The notes under the pieces were generated by a model that was not told where the DNA came from, did no database searches, and saw only the letters and a list, made by a program, of their open reading frames with translations. Source: Apoderus coryli (lineage: Eukaryota; Arthropoda; Insecta; Coleoptera; Attelabidae). From it: a DNA stretch of 64,000 nt. Below are positions 11,427-22,620 of this stretch, piece after piece. Numbering within the stretch: the first letter of the stretch is position 1; each line of letters starts with the position of its first letter. The DNA is taken from NCBI GenBank assembly GCA_911728435.2, contig OU452198.1:5270001-5334000 (forward strand), given 5' to 3'. The position numbers were made by a program, and so were the translations under genes.

Positions 11427-12545
11427 TTGGAAACTGAAGTAAATGACGTCATCAACTTTTTTTTTTCCAGAAACATACCTATATTTTTGCATAGTTCAAA
11501 AGAGCTATCCAAGATATACAGAATACTGCAGATTCTATCAACAAAGTTATTACATTTTTTCGTGACAGTCCATATAGAAGAAAATATGTCTCTAAAATTC
11601 CATTATTTTGTGACACGATGGTCCTCAAAGTACAAATCCATCAGAATATTTTCTGAAAATTACGAAGAAATAAGAGGGGCTTTGGGACATTTGGCTTATT
11701 CAATAGAATTCAGCACAGAGACACGATCAAAAGCTAATCAATTATTAGCTGCAGTTTCGACTTGTAAATTCATACTCTGCCTCCACATCATTTCACATTA
11801 TAGTGCTAAATTGGAACCGGTGGGCAACATACTACAAGGAGAAATAATAAATCTTCTTTCGGCAAAAAAAACCATATTAAAACACTTTTGTCTGCACTAA
11901 AAAATCACAGATCTGACGCTGAAAAATATTTTAAGGAAATTTTCCAAAAATCTGAAAAAGTTGGTGATAAATTTGACATACCACTAAGAATTCCTAGACT
12001 GGGATCAAATCAAATTTATATAGCTAATTACGAAACGAAGTCTTGCGAGGAATATTACCGTGTTTCTTTGTTTATTCCATATCTAGACTCAATTATCCGC
12101 TCAATTGAGATAAGATTTTCGGAAGAAACAGAAATTGCATTTTCTTTGTGCCTGTTTCATCCAGAGTTAACTGTAACAGAAGAGTATAGGAAATTAATAG
12201 AAAAAATTCCTAACATAGCCAAAGTATACGATTTAGAAAATTTAGAGACTGAGAGTGAAACATGGGATGAAATGTGGATAGAGAAAAATTAAAATGAAAA
12301 TATTCAGTTAGAGTTCGCCGATTTATTGGAAAAACATTGTGAGTTTTTCCCTAGTAACAAAAAAAGCAATTGCTAATTTTTTGGCTTTATCTCCAACAAC
12401 GGCCACAATTATTGAAAGATCGTTTAGTACCTTAAGACGGGTGAAAACTTGGTTAAGGTCTACCATGAGTGAACAAAGACTATCTGGATTATGTCTTCGC
12501 AGGGTACATAGAGAACATGTAAATAAGAACAAAGACGTGTTTTAA
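11427..12545 (+). pseudogene. hAT transposase (ZMYM1/TTF-type), C-terminal half, frameshifted
   Basis: Three successive frames carry this sequence. 11427-11900 includes TRWSSKYKSIRIFSENYEEI and ETRSKANQLLAAVSTCKFIL, matching the RNase-H-like core region of ZMYM1/TTF-domain hAT proteins (pattern TRWxSR...A). 11888-12292 holds a long helical insert. 12339-12545 holds the hAT dimerisation domain (ALSPTTATIIERSFSTLRRV, then KTWLRSTMSEQRLSGLCL). The family usually has an N-terminal TTF zinc finger, which is absent here. A TTF-type fragment of the same kind of protein lies at 62.6-62.9 kb. Frame changes indicate a dead copy. Confidence 0.8.
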
Positions 12546-13120
12546 AAAAGTGATAGATCGATTTTCGCAAAAACGAAGGAATATTCTACTGCTATTTTCT
12601 GATTAGACTTATGTTAAATTTTCTCATAACAGAACTGGAACTACGAGTTTTGCTCACCCTGTACAATCCAAAAATGTAATTAAATACAGGGCATTACATT
12701 TAAGAAATCATAAATGATGTGCTGCTCTTTTTTGAAGGACCATGTATATTTTAAAATGAGGTCTTAGTAAACCTATAAAATGGTCCTGCATTAGAATCGA
12801 AAATTGTGTGCAGTTTGGCCATAGAAAATCGGAACACGACTTTCTCACTTGCCAGCGATTGATATACTGAAAATTGAAAATTACGTCTCCTTTTTACCAG
12901 GAAATGTGGTGTAGTCAAGGATCCTTTTTCCCGATAAAACGGACCTGTTAAACGACTAGATCGCAATGTGTGGCCCGACACTAAAACAGCCGTTTTCACC
13001 TAATTGTGACTTGTCAGACTGTTAAGGATCAGTCAGATAAAATTTATCAGTCAGTTAGTCAAATTTTCTATTCACCATCAAACACCGCTCTATTAGATAA
13101 CAAAAATTAAACAAATAATA
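12546..13120. other. No gene recognised; repeat terminus near 12650
   Basis: Non-coding. CACCCTGTACAATCC at about 12655 is another of the recurrent CACCCTGTA ends. Confidence 0.5.
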
Positions 13121-13600
13121 TTGAAAAAAAAAAATAGTTTCATCCTAATGTATTCATGAGTGAAAATTAAAAAAATTAAAAAAATAAAATAAAAAAAAAA
13201 ATTAATAAAAAAACTTTTAAGAAAAATTAATAAAAAAAACATGAAAAAAAAAATCAAACAAAATTAATTAAAAAATTTTAAAAATAAAATTCAAAAAATA
13301 AAAAAAAAATTAATAAAAAAAATTAAAAAAATAAATTTTAAAAAAATTAATTAAAAAATAAAAAAAAAAATAGTTTCATCCTAATGTATTCATGAGTGAA
13401 AATAAAAAAAATCAAAAAATTAAAAAAATAAAATTAAAAAAAAAAATAATAAAAGTTTTAAGTAAAATTAATAAAAAAAACATTTAAAAAAAAAATTAAA
13501 AAAAAATTAATAAAAAAAATTCAAAAAATAAAATTAAAAAAAAAATCAAAAAAATAAATTAAAAACAAATTAGTAAAAAAAAACATTTTTTTTTATAACC
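13120..13600. repeat. A-rich low-complexity block with an internal tandem duplication
   Basis: Dominated by (A)n/AATTAAAAA strings. A unit containing TAGTTTCATCCTAATGTATT and CATGAGTGAAAAT occurs at about 13134 and again at about 13371, so the block includes a roughly 237-bp direct duplication. Confidence 0.8.
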
Positions 13601-13684
13601 CTCAATGACTTTTGTATTAGATAAGACTACCACATATAAGTAAAAACCCAACACTTTTAAGTTGACAACATAATAAAAAAAATT

Positions 13685-14110
13685 ATTTTATCTACAACTG
13701 TCATGTAATAGCTACGATTTGACACTATGTTCAATGCCATAATGGTGTATATTACCGCACTAGTGCGTTTTTGAATACATTACCGCACTAGTACGTTAAC
13801 GAGAATGTTGTTTATCTTTGCTGCTATAGCTATGGTCACAAAATATGGTCACCGGTACCTTGGGTTGTCAGCCAATATTAGATAACAACAAATTTTACGG
13901 TACACTGTTCTGTTAATAATACTACCAGCTGCAGATAAAATTTTGTATGTAACACACGTGGGATATAGGAATTATCAGCGCACTTATAACTTATATGTGC
14001 CTACCACAAAACATTGTTTTGTCGTGCCTACGGCCTCGTCGTGCAAACTTCACATGCGTGCGTTAATAATATCCATATCCCACTAATTATGTAAATAACT
14101 AGATATATTC
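13685..14110. repeat. Dispersed repeat, copy 1 (inverted copy at 58822-59100)
   Basis: Shared landmarks are CAACTGTCATGTAAT, TTACCGCACTAGTGCG, GAGAATGTTGTTTATC/TTGTTTGTCC, TGGTCACCGGTACC-like sequence, and CTTCACATGCGTGCGTTAAT. At 58.8-59.1 kb the same landmarks occur in reverse order on the opposite strand. The CCGCACTAGTGCG core is itself palindromic. I see no coding potential. This is a non-autonomous repeat family of unknown class. Confidence 0.75.
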
Positions 14111-14452
14111 CAAAAATTACTATATTATATAACTATTTTACATTATTATTTTAATTAACATGATAATGTCGTGCAACATTCAAAAGAAAAGATCCGCAAA
14201 CCTTATAGGTACGCACCGCGAAAAAGAAACGCTTTTAAGGTTAGTGGTAAAATATTATTTGTATAATCGAAAAGAAAAAAAGTAATGCCGTTTATAATAA
14301 ACAAAAAATAGAGTGTTGGGAAAAATTATATTATCTAAAGAAGGCTGAAGATCACCCAACTTTTCAAATAACTGTTGAAATATAGATAGGTAGGCTTTGA
14401 AATCCGAATCCTTCTTTTAAAATCTACATAATCTGTTGGATATTAAGTTAAG

Positions 14453-14480
14453 TCATTGTCTTTTTATAAAAAAGACAATG
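14453..14480. repeat. Short hairpin
   Basis: CATTGTCTTTTT and AAAAAGACAATG are inverted around TATA. A similar CATTGTC/GACAATG hairpin occurs at about 29137-29160. Confidence 0.7.
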
Positions 14481-15059
14481 GTTAAGTGTTTCAGTCGTCA
14501 CTAGAGGCGCCACTTGTATGTGTTAGGAAACCATATGACTGTATCTACTTCTTTTATATTATACTTAGGTTTCAATGTAGTGTCAAATATCTTCACTACT
14601 CACTACTGTCAATAATTGAAATTATGTTTTAAGTTTTAATGCAAGTTGTTATTATTCATTGTAAATTGTAAAGACTTCGTTAGTAATAATAAAAGTTGCT
14701 GTTTGTTTAGCCAATAAAACCAAAATCCTAAAATTATTTATCATAATCCAATTCCAACAATAAACTATTACTCGGATTTATAAGTAGGTATAATTCTTTG
14801 TCTTCTAAATTCATCATCACTACTTGAGGATGAATTACTGGAGTCGAGTCCAAAAAAAAAACTTTGCAACATGTGCATATTTGTTTTCATTTCAGTTACA
14901 GTTTGATATTTTATACGAAACCCTAACCTTACATTCAAATAATTATCAGATTAATAAATTTTACTATAGTATATCCAAAGTTATAATATATAAATTTAAG
15001 GATTCTACCGGGGTCATCCGTTCCCATGCATTAGAAATGGGCATCGAATTCAGCGTTTT

Positions 15060-15400
15060 TTGATACATTTCTCGCTCGTATATAAGACGTATAATAAAAT
15101 CATGCTTGTCAAAGGAAGCAGCCTTATAAGAAAAGTAACTACAGGGACTGGCCATACTATTGGGTTAATGATTAGAGTAAGACCAAATAGATATAATATG
15201 AATGAAACAAATAATTTTTGGCAACGTGTTATTTTCTCAGATTAATCTAAATATAATCGGGTGGACATCATATGGTATGGCGAAGACTTAATGTGGAATT
15301 TACGAAGAAAATTTGTGTCCGACAGTAAAACACGGTGGAAGAATATTGTAACCAGGATCTGTTCAATAATTCTTCTTAGATTAATAAAATGTAAGAAGAT
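15060..15400 (+). pseudogene. Tc1-family transposase fragment, frameshifted
   Basis: Frames read NNFWQRVIFSD followed by a stop in place of the expected E, then SKYNRVD. A shifted frame reads NLCPTVKHGGRIL. Tc1 transposases have WxxVIFSDESKFN about 35 residues upstream of PTVKHGGG, so this is the catalytic-core start. The N-terminal and C-terminal thirds are missing. Confidence 0.6.
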
Positions 15401-15454
15401 CTATCAAATTACATAATAACTTTTAATCACACCTCAAGTGGATGAAACGTTTTC

Positions 15455-15700
15455 CGTCACTGTCATCGAATATTAATTATAGATAAGAAGTTTCAGTAGA
15501 CGCTGAAAACAGCTTCGACTCGTCGCATTCTCAGCTACATTTCTGGCCCGCTACTATATAGGTATACTATATCTATATATACTATAAGATACTATACCTA
15601 ATATAACTCTACGCGCGGCGAATGACTTTGCAGACATGAACAACAAACGTGCCGACACGAGGTGACGTAACTGTATATTATTTTAAACTGTGTCACTGTA
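15455..15700. repeat. Dispersed repeat, copy 1 (inverted copy at 28640-28865)
   Basis: Landmarks here (ATCGAATATTAATTATAGA, GACGCTGAAAACAGCTTCG, GACTCGTCGCATTCTCAGCT, GTGCCGACACGAGG) reappear in reverse complement at 28665-28860. I see no coding potential. Probably a MITE. Confidence 0.7.
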
Positions 15701-17728
15701 TACAGTGACAGTGTATAGGACCGTGGTCGTGTTGCTGCAGCTCTCTATAAAAATAACTGAGATACCCCGCAAAAGTACCCAAAATGGGACACCCGGTTCA
15801 TGGCATCTTGTTTGTGAAACATGCAACTACTGTTATTGAATTTTAATTTAGAAATAAATAGTGAGTATTTAATTACAAAGAGAAGTGATCCAAAACATAC
15901 AACAGTACCTAATTATAATATGCCAAATTGACACACATTAGGCGCGCGCCTATGATTAGGATAAGTTCTTGGGACGTACCTATCGCTACAAATAATGCCG
16001 ACAACGGGATTATCGTTTCGCTGTTTGTTATGTGGTCCAATTATTCAAAATGGGAGGACTATAATATACCTACCTACTTTTGATGATGCCCCTGTTTTCT
16101 TGTTGTTATTTCTTTAAATTATCAATTGAACTAAGTACCTAAGTACCTACTAAATTTTAAAGATTCTTTGAAATACTTAAACCTACATGATTATTAAGAC
16201 TTTGTTTACAGTTGCGTATAGTGTAGTATACGTATTTACCCAAATCAGATAAAACTGTATGTACCTAATATAATATTATTACAGACAATAAAGGATTTAA
16301 TATTAAATCTACAATTAATAATATACAACTAGTTATTGTGAAATACACATTCTACCTACCTAGTTTAAAAAATTGAAGATTCATTCATAATATGTATGAA
16401 TAATTTTTTATAAAACTGTGCATTTTAAATTTGGATAGATACCTAATACCAAAGATTAATGTACATTAATCTTTGCTAATATCTACCTACTTGTATTTTG
16501 TATCTACACGATAAAAGTGAAATGAAATGTCTGAGTCTGAGGTATGTACCAATGTATAATCTATTAATAATTTCACAACAAATCCGATGTTTTATGTAGG
16601 TACTTAGTTATTAGGTATCAGGCTTTTAACTATTAATAATTTTACAATATTGGCTTTAAAATTACGGTTTTGTAAGTCAATTTTACGCTTATTTTTAAGA
16701 AACTTTATGTATATGTAGGTAGGTATTCTTGCAACATACTTAATTAGATGAGAGAGGTTATGTCGTTATGTGTATACTGGGACTGGGTCCCAGATAAAGT
16801 AAAGTATCAGATACGACGGCCGGCGGAATTTCTTTGATGTTTGTGTCCTAAATCTCGTGACCTTGACGCCATTATTATAATAGTTTTTCCGGGTTTATTC
16901 CTTTTGCCTTTTCGTTTGAGTATAAAGTAATGCCAACAATTCGGAATATTCCTTTTAATTTCAAACCTATTTTGTTGACGACAAATTGATAATTATAATT
17001 AAACATACTGTGTGTATAGTACCATTATCATCAATTGGAACTAGGTACTCAATTGTTTGTTTTATAATGTATTTTGAAATCTAAGTTAATAATAAAAGTA
17101 AAAATAAAGTAAATTTTAGTAAAATTATTTGATTATAAACCAAATTGTCGATGTTCGTCAATATTATTTGTTCAACAATTAAACTAAAAATTATTTGAAT
17201 TGTATTTACATTTTAAACATATGGAGTGTATGCATTAAGGGCTAAATAATATTTCCAAAAATGAATTTAATATTTAATCATTCATCCTATTGGCATAAAA
17301 TTGAAAATAACATAAAATGTATTATAATTTTAAATAATCTACTACTAGTTACTCTTAAATCTGCATGTTTTATTTAAAAAGCGAGATCTCAGCATTTTGA
17401 ACCATCATATTTCATGAAATATGGTTGTGATACCTATACCATACCTATACTATACCAGGATTATTTCAAAGCTTTTCAAATTCATTGTTTCATTTTAAAC
17501 AATGACTAAAGAGCAGTAAAAATGGCAGAAAGTAGACACTTTCACTTTAATAAAGAGGCCAAATTGTATTTCATTTTTACTAAGTTCATTAAACAGTAAT
17601 TTTTTACGATGTTTAAAAATAGAATAATGATCAGTGAGAACTTGTAGTTCTCACTTGTGTTGCCGCAATTTAGGGATATTTTCTAATATGTCAAAAACAA
17701 CAACAACAAACAAAAATATCTTAATTCT
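15701..17728. other. No gene recognised
   Basis: AT-rich DNA with frequent GTAGGTA/TACCTAC strings. The only structured site I noticed is the perfect palindrome at 16450-16475. Confidence 0.5.
16450..16475. repeat. Perfect 26-bp palindrome
   Basis: The half-site CAAAGATTAATGT is followed directly by its exact reverse complement, with no spacer. The role is unknown. Confidence 0.85.
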
Positions 17729-17779
17729 TTAATAATATAAAATAACTGCTGTAATTATTATTATAAACTTAGACTTTCC

Positions 17780-17929
17780 AATGTATAATTTCATATAGGT
17801 ACGTACTGAGTACATGTAAACAAACATTTCAATATCTTTCGGAAATTGGAAAAATGAACAATTCTTTAACACTGTTCTTGAAATACATCCAGGTACTAAA
17901 CAATAAAATCCACCGGTTTTTGATCCCAT
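17780..17929 (-). pseudogene. THAP-domain N-terminal fragment
   Basis: On the minus strand, from the ATG at 17929, the frame reads GGFYCLVPGCISRTVLKNCS then FFQFPKDIEM. The C-x4-C pair followed by the FFxFPKD motif is the start of a THAP zinc finger. The expected distal C-x2-H pair and AVPTIF tail are not found downstream. It could be a first exon, but no partner exon is visible, so I regard it as a relic, probably transposon-derived. Confidence 0.5.
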
Positions 17930-17999
17930 GTTTTTTATAATAGCTTAATTATAGATATAAAGAAGAAATACTAGAGTAGTAAAAACTACTGAATATACC

Positions 18000-19335
18000 C
18001 ACAGATCTAGAATGTACCTAACCTATACAAGTAACTATATATTACGAACAATATATGATTTAAAGTACAAAATTAATAAACTATTAATAATAAATTCTAA
18101 TAACAAAATAGCAACGTTAATTTGAATATAAAAATATTAAATAATCAGATGATCCATTTAATTTAAGAATATAAACATATTTTTACATAACCTCAAAAAT
18201 TTTCTAAACAATACCAGCTGTTTCAAATAGTTAAATGGTCCGGCAGAAGTGTGAAATATTTGGGTTTACTAAAGAAGAAATTATAAAAAAATTACTAAAA
18301 CATATATTTACTTGCTTTTAACTAATATTCAAATTTTCACGAATTTAATACCATTTAGTATTGTCATATTTACTTGAAACTTTTTTTAATCATTAATAAT
18401 AAGTAATAATTGTGCAAGCATGTATTCATACTTTTGGCAAACACTATAAAAACTACTATAATAATGGCCGCCAACTTTTCCCAGTGTCTCATCTGTCCTG
18501 TTTATCTGGGACTGGGTGTCGTTTTTAAGAAATACAAGGGCGAGTTAAAGGAATGGCACACTCCGATGTGAGTGCGATTGTTATGGTACGTACGTCTTGT
18601 TTTATTTCATTGAGCGACACCCGATGTCATGAGTTTCTTAACCGGCTGGGTTTTTTTATTTTGAAAGAAACTTTATAAAGCAACTTGTGAAAAAAATGCA
18701 AGAGATAAAAAAAGTTGTAGTTTTAGTTGCGTCATCTTACTTACTACTTACTTAATAATTTGGATCTAGTTAGGGCCATGTAAGCTCCCTATTTTTAGCA
18801 ATATCAGTGCTAAATTTCAAAGAAATCGATAAGGAGATATTTAACTTAATTAAAAAAAAACCGTTATTTACAAAAAAACTTTAACACCTTGTATCTTGGA
18901 AACAATGCTTTTCCGAACGTATGTTTATGGGAACTTTTTTCATAACCATGACCTGAGAAGTCACGCGCTTAAATATTGCCGCATCTTCTTTAAACACCCT
19001 GTCTCATTAATTAAAGTCTTGCATCCACGAAATACGTTCAATAATCAAATCCAAAAAGTTTCTTCATCAGTGGTACATTCTGATATTTTAATAACATCAA
19101 TTAATTATTAACAAAATAACAAAATTTCTTTTGTTGTTGTTTGGAAGATTCCTTTCATGGACTTTCATACACAACACATAACTAACTTAACTCAATTTAT
19201 TTTATTTATTTATTTTGAAATAAAGTAATACACGAAGGTGATTTTAAGTTAAATTATTTAATATAATAATTATTATTAGAACTTTTAATGATTACAAGAA
19301 TAACAAATACCTACAAATTTTGCGACGTATAATAA
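18000..19335. other. No gene recognised
   Basis: Non-coding. ACACCTTGTATCTTGG at about 18889 and ACACCCTGTC at about 18996 form a pair of recurrent-terminus motifs about 110 bp apart. A related pair is at about 32842-32912. Confidence 0.45.
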
Positions 19336-19744
19336 TAAACGCGTCTGTTTTCAGCATTGACCTTAGTATATTATCATTATTATCATTTACCATGGTACAA
19401 TGGTACAAGAAAACAAGGTATGATATCACGCAGACCATCACGTGATATGTGACGTCATGCTGTGTACGTTTGTTTTGTTTATACACTAATGGCCATATTC
19501 TCCGTTATAGGCTTGAGCGGCGCTTATGTAAGCTACGCTTGAAAATTAAGCCAAGCTTCAACCGCATTTGTATGCACCGTAACAAAAAGAGCCAAGCTTT
19601 ACTAAGCCTAAAATACAATCTGGCAACTGCGAAATATTGTGGGAGCCATAACCTAAAAAATATTCATATTCCCGATTTCCTCGGATTTAGTTCATATTTG
19701 ATTCAATTATGATTATTTAATGTTTTCATAATATTAAGTTAATT

Positions 19745-20125
19745 ATGCACAGGGATAAGATTGCAAAAGTTCCAGGCTCTAATTTTATGGTGTCTGAAAA
19801 AATGCATTTAATACAAGTTATTGCAAATAAATACGGATCAATACTCGAGGAGAAAACAGATCGGATATCAGCTATGCAGAAAGAAAATGCGTGGAAATCA
19901 ATAGAAAACGAATTCAATGCCTCGTCAACAAGCGGTGCTTTTAGATATAAGCTTCATGTTTAAAAAAATGTTACGAGAATAGAAAGAAAGAGCTACGGAA
20001 GTCCTTGGCTGAAGAAAGAAAGGCGACAATACTTACAGGTGGTGGTCCTAAAAAAAATTAGACGAGATGAAAGTGATGAAATTTTGCAGTCAATTCTAAA
20101 TAAAAAATCTCTAGTGGGGCTAACA
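19745..20125 (+). pseudogene. Myb/SANT-like DNA-binding ORF of a Harbinger element
   Basis: The frame from 19745 reads PGSNFMVSEKMHLIQVIANK, EEKTDRISAMQKENAWKSIE and NEFNASSTSGAFR. This matches the Myb/SANT-like domain (FT..E...L..L...Y..I..KK.....KE.AW..I...FN) that pairs with transposases in PIF/Harbinger elements. A frameshift near 19960 breaks the ORF. The other frame continues with KKELRKSLAEERKATILTGG and DESDEILQSILNKKSLVGL up to about 20125. The usual basic helix after the SANT repeat is present in that shifted frame. Confidence 0.6.
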
Positions 20126-20129
20126 AATC

Positions 20130-20285
20130 AATTTGATGATTTTGGCGAAATTTGCGGAAGAAACTTAGGTCGTCCATGTCTCCTATAATATTAGGCCTTA
20201 CATAAATTCGTCTAGGAAAACCAAATTCTATAATATCCATCACATCAATATCGTCTTGCAACAAAATGTCATCTTCAATTTCCAT
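20130..20285 (-). pseudogene. PIF/Harbinger transposase (HARBI1-like), N-terminal fragment
   Basis: The minus-strand frame from 20285 reads MDIIEFGFPRRIYVRPN then DMDDLSFFRKFR. This is the conserved leader of insect Harbinger transposases (FPRR.Y.RP....M.D..F..RFR). Similarity stops at about 20140, where the convergent Myb-like ORF ends, so the catalytic DDE part has been deleted. The convergent arrangement of SANT-like ORF and transposase is typical of Harbinger elements. Confidence 0.6.
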
Positions 20286-20419
20286 AATTTTTAGATTCTT
20301 TGTAATTTATAAGAAACAAAAAATGTTTTTTATTTATAAAAAGTTAGGTTAAACAGAGGCTTAAATTTTAAGCGCCGAAAAGTGAAATGAAGCTTAATTA
20401 AATTATTGTGAATTTTAAA

Positions 20420-20715
20420 ATGAGCTGTGCTGTATACGGATCTAAAGTAGACAATCGCTCTAAAAACTTTAATAGTGAAGTGAAATTTTTTAGTTTATAC
20501 AAAATATTAAAATGCAAATGGATAAATTTGTGTAGGTGATTAGACAATTTTAAGGCTTGAAATGCCAGAATTTATTCGAATCATTTTTTGGAGACCGATT
20601 ACAAAGGCAATATAAAACATAAATTACTTGGGTATAAACAAAAGCACTTCGGTCGCTCAAGGAAGATGCTGTTCCATCAAAGTATTTGTATAATGCAAAA
20701 AAATCAAAGAAAATT
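20420..20715 (+). pseudogene. THAP-domain-like ORF, frameshifted
   Basis: The ATG at 20420 starts MSCAVYGSKVDNRSKN, then EVKFFSLYK and KCKWINLC before a stop at about 20540. Shifted frames then give SNHFLETDYKGNIKHK and LRSLKEDAVPSKYLYNAKK. In a THAP domain the order is C..C, F..FP, WI/W, C.NHF...DF and LK..AVP.IF. All but the second cysteine of the first pair and the FP proline can be traced. This is a decayed C2CH THAP finger inside the composite element. Confidence 0.5.
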
Positions 20716-21479
20716 CACATGGGAAACTCCGTCAGCATTAAAGAAAAAGACAAAATTTTAAAAAGGTAATTAATCTTTGTTATACATAGCTTTTTAAAAC
20801 TTAGGTTATAGTCAATAACAGTTTTAGGGATTAGTTTAAAGTTGATTGATTTGGTACGTTTGTTTTTGCAGATTGTATATTTTTTGATTATTTCTATGTA
20901 ATAATATTTATTTATATTGTTATAATTCAAAATAAAACTGATTTCAGTATAGCAAATTGTATGTTTTAATTCCTCCGTACATTAAGTACTTAAATATAAG
21001 TAGTAATCTTGCCGGCAATTCACTCATTCTATTTAATTTGGTATTTACGCACATTTTTTATTTTACTGAACGTGTCCATATTTCAATGGGTGATTCTAAG
21101 ACGAAAAGTTAACTTTTTTTAAAAAAAACTTATTGGTCTCGCGCTTTGATGGCGTACCTAATAACTATGAATAATTTTTTATTTTAATGAGAATTTTATA
21201 TTTTATTTATTCCTGCTAACAAAATTATTGTAGTTCCATTCTATACATATACATTTTTACGTATAATAAACAGGTAAAGAATAAAAAATGATATTCATAA
21301 TGAGTAAGTGTATATAATCTACTTTTAATGATAATGGCGAAATGTGCACTAAATGACGTCATGCGCAAAGTATGACCAGTTTTGGATGCCTTGGTATCAT
21401 ACCTTGTTTTATTTGTACCTTGGTATATTATAAGGTCAATGGTTTTCAGCGACAGACGGCAAACGAAGCTAAACAGCTA

Positions 21480-21640
21480 GAACTTTGAATATAAAGTGAC
21501 AGGAAGGAGCTTTGCGCTGACTGTGGTAAATAAAATATCTGACGCAAACGGCCATGTTGAACATCAACATTATAGATTCATTGTTTTGGTCAATATTTGT
21601 TGCTAGTATAGTCCTTCCTGTCACTTTTTATTCAAAGTGC
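21480..21640. mobile_element. 161-bp MITE with TA duplication
   Basis: Terminal inverted repeats of about 30 bp: ACTTTGAATATAAAGTGACA at the left and its near-complement TGTCACTTTTTATTCAAAGT at the right. Both ends are flanked by TA (21478-21479 and 21641-21642), as for Tc1/mariner-derived MITEs. It lies just upstream of the transporter start codon. A truncated relative is at 22250-22385. Confidence 0.8.
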
Positions 21641-21752
21641 TAGAATATCTGTGTCTCTTTCGCACGCTCATCTTATTTTGCATAAACACATTACAGTGAT
21701 GCCAGACTGCGAACGCATTCACGAAAATTAAAAATGCAGTGTTGCATTAACA

Positions 21753-22506
21753 ATGGGAAACTCCATCGAAGTCACTTCGCATCGAAAATTGTTTTATTAT
21801 ATTGCAACGATTATATTATATTTCTTTTGTATTATAGAAATCTTCGAAAGGACCCAATAACAAACAAGGTGAACGCGATGAAAGCGACAAACTATTTAGC
21901 GATATTGAAGGCAATAACAGAAATGATGCTAAAAATCTGGATATCTCGTGGAAGGCTGCTGTGAAACAGGTAACGAAAATAAATTTGTTAAAATAAAACA
22001 AATCTCAAATCAAATTAAGGTTTTATAATTCTGACAGTTCTACTTTTAATTTAGATTTGTGCCTGTTGTGCTTCTTATACGCCAGTCATTCAAGCTGGTA
22101 TAAATATGGCATTTAGTGCTGTGTTATTGCCACAGTTACAGGAAGAAAATAGTGATATCACTATAAATACGTCTGAAGCATCTTGGATAGGTAAATATTT
22201 AGTCGGGGCCATATATTTGTAATTCTGTCCATGTTGTTAAATAATCCTTTGAATATAAGTGACAGAAAGGAGCTTTGCGCTGACTGTGGTACATACAATG
22301 TGCAACGGAAACGGCCATGTTGAACAACCACATGTGACTCATTGTTTTGGTTGTTCGTTGTGATGATATTATGTACTACAAGCAAAGCTGGCTGTTTTAC
22401 CTTTTTTTTGCAGTTTTGAATCCTTTAGTTAGTGAATATAAGCGAATTTTGTGTATTTATGAGTGTCCTATTATTATACTACAATAATATTAACAATATA
22501 TAATAT

Positions 22507-22568
<62 letters not shown>

Positions 22569-22570
22569 AT

Positions 22571-22620
<50 letters not shown>

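Larger units (their letters stand above)
19340..21465. mobile_element. Composite Harbinger-like element bounded by inverted repeats
   Basis: About 110 bp at 19346-19460 (GTCTGTTTTCAGCATTGACC, ACAAGGTATGATATCAC, GTGACGTCATG) is repeated in inverse orientation at 21350-21465 (GACGTCATGCGC, TATCATACCTTGTTTT, TAAGGTCAATGGTTTTCAGC). Between the ends lie a Myb/SANT-like ORF, the N-terminus of a Harbinger transposase in the opposite orientation and a THAP-like ORF. I infer one element with long terminal inverted repeats. Target-site duplications were not found. Confidence 0.55.

Noticed and set aside
17729..17929. Intact THAP-domain host gene on the minus strand
   Set aside because: Only the first third of the domain is visible and no downstream exon with the C-x2-H and AVP motifs was found.
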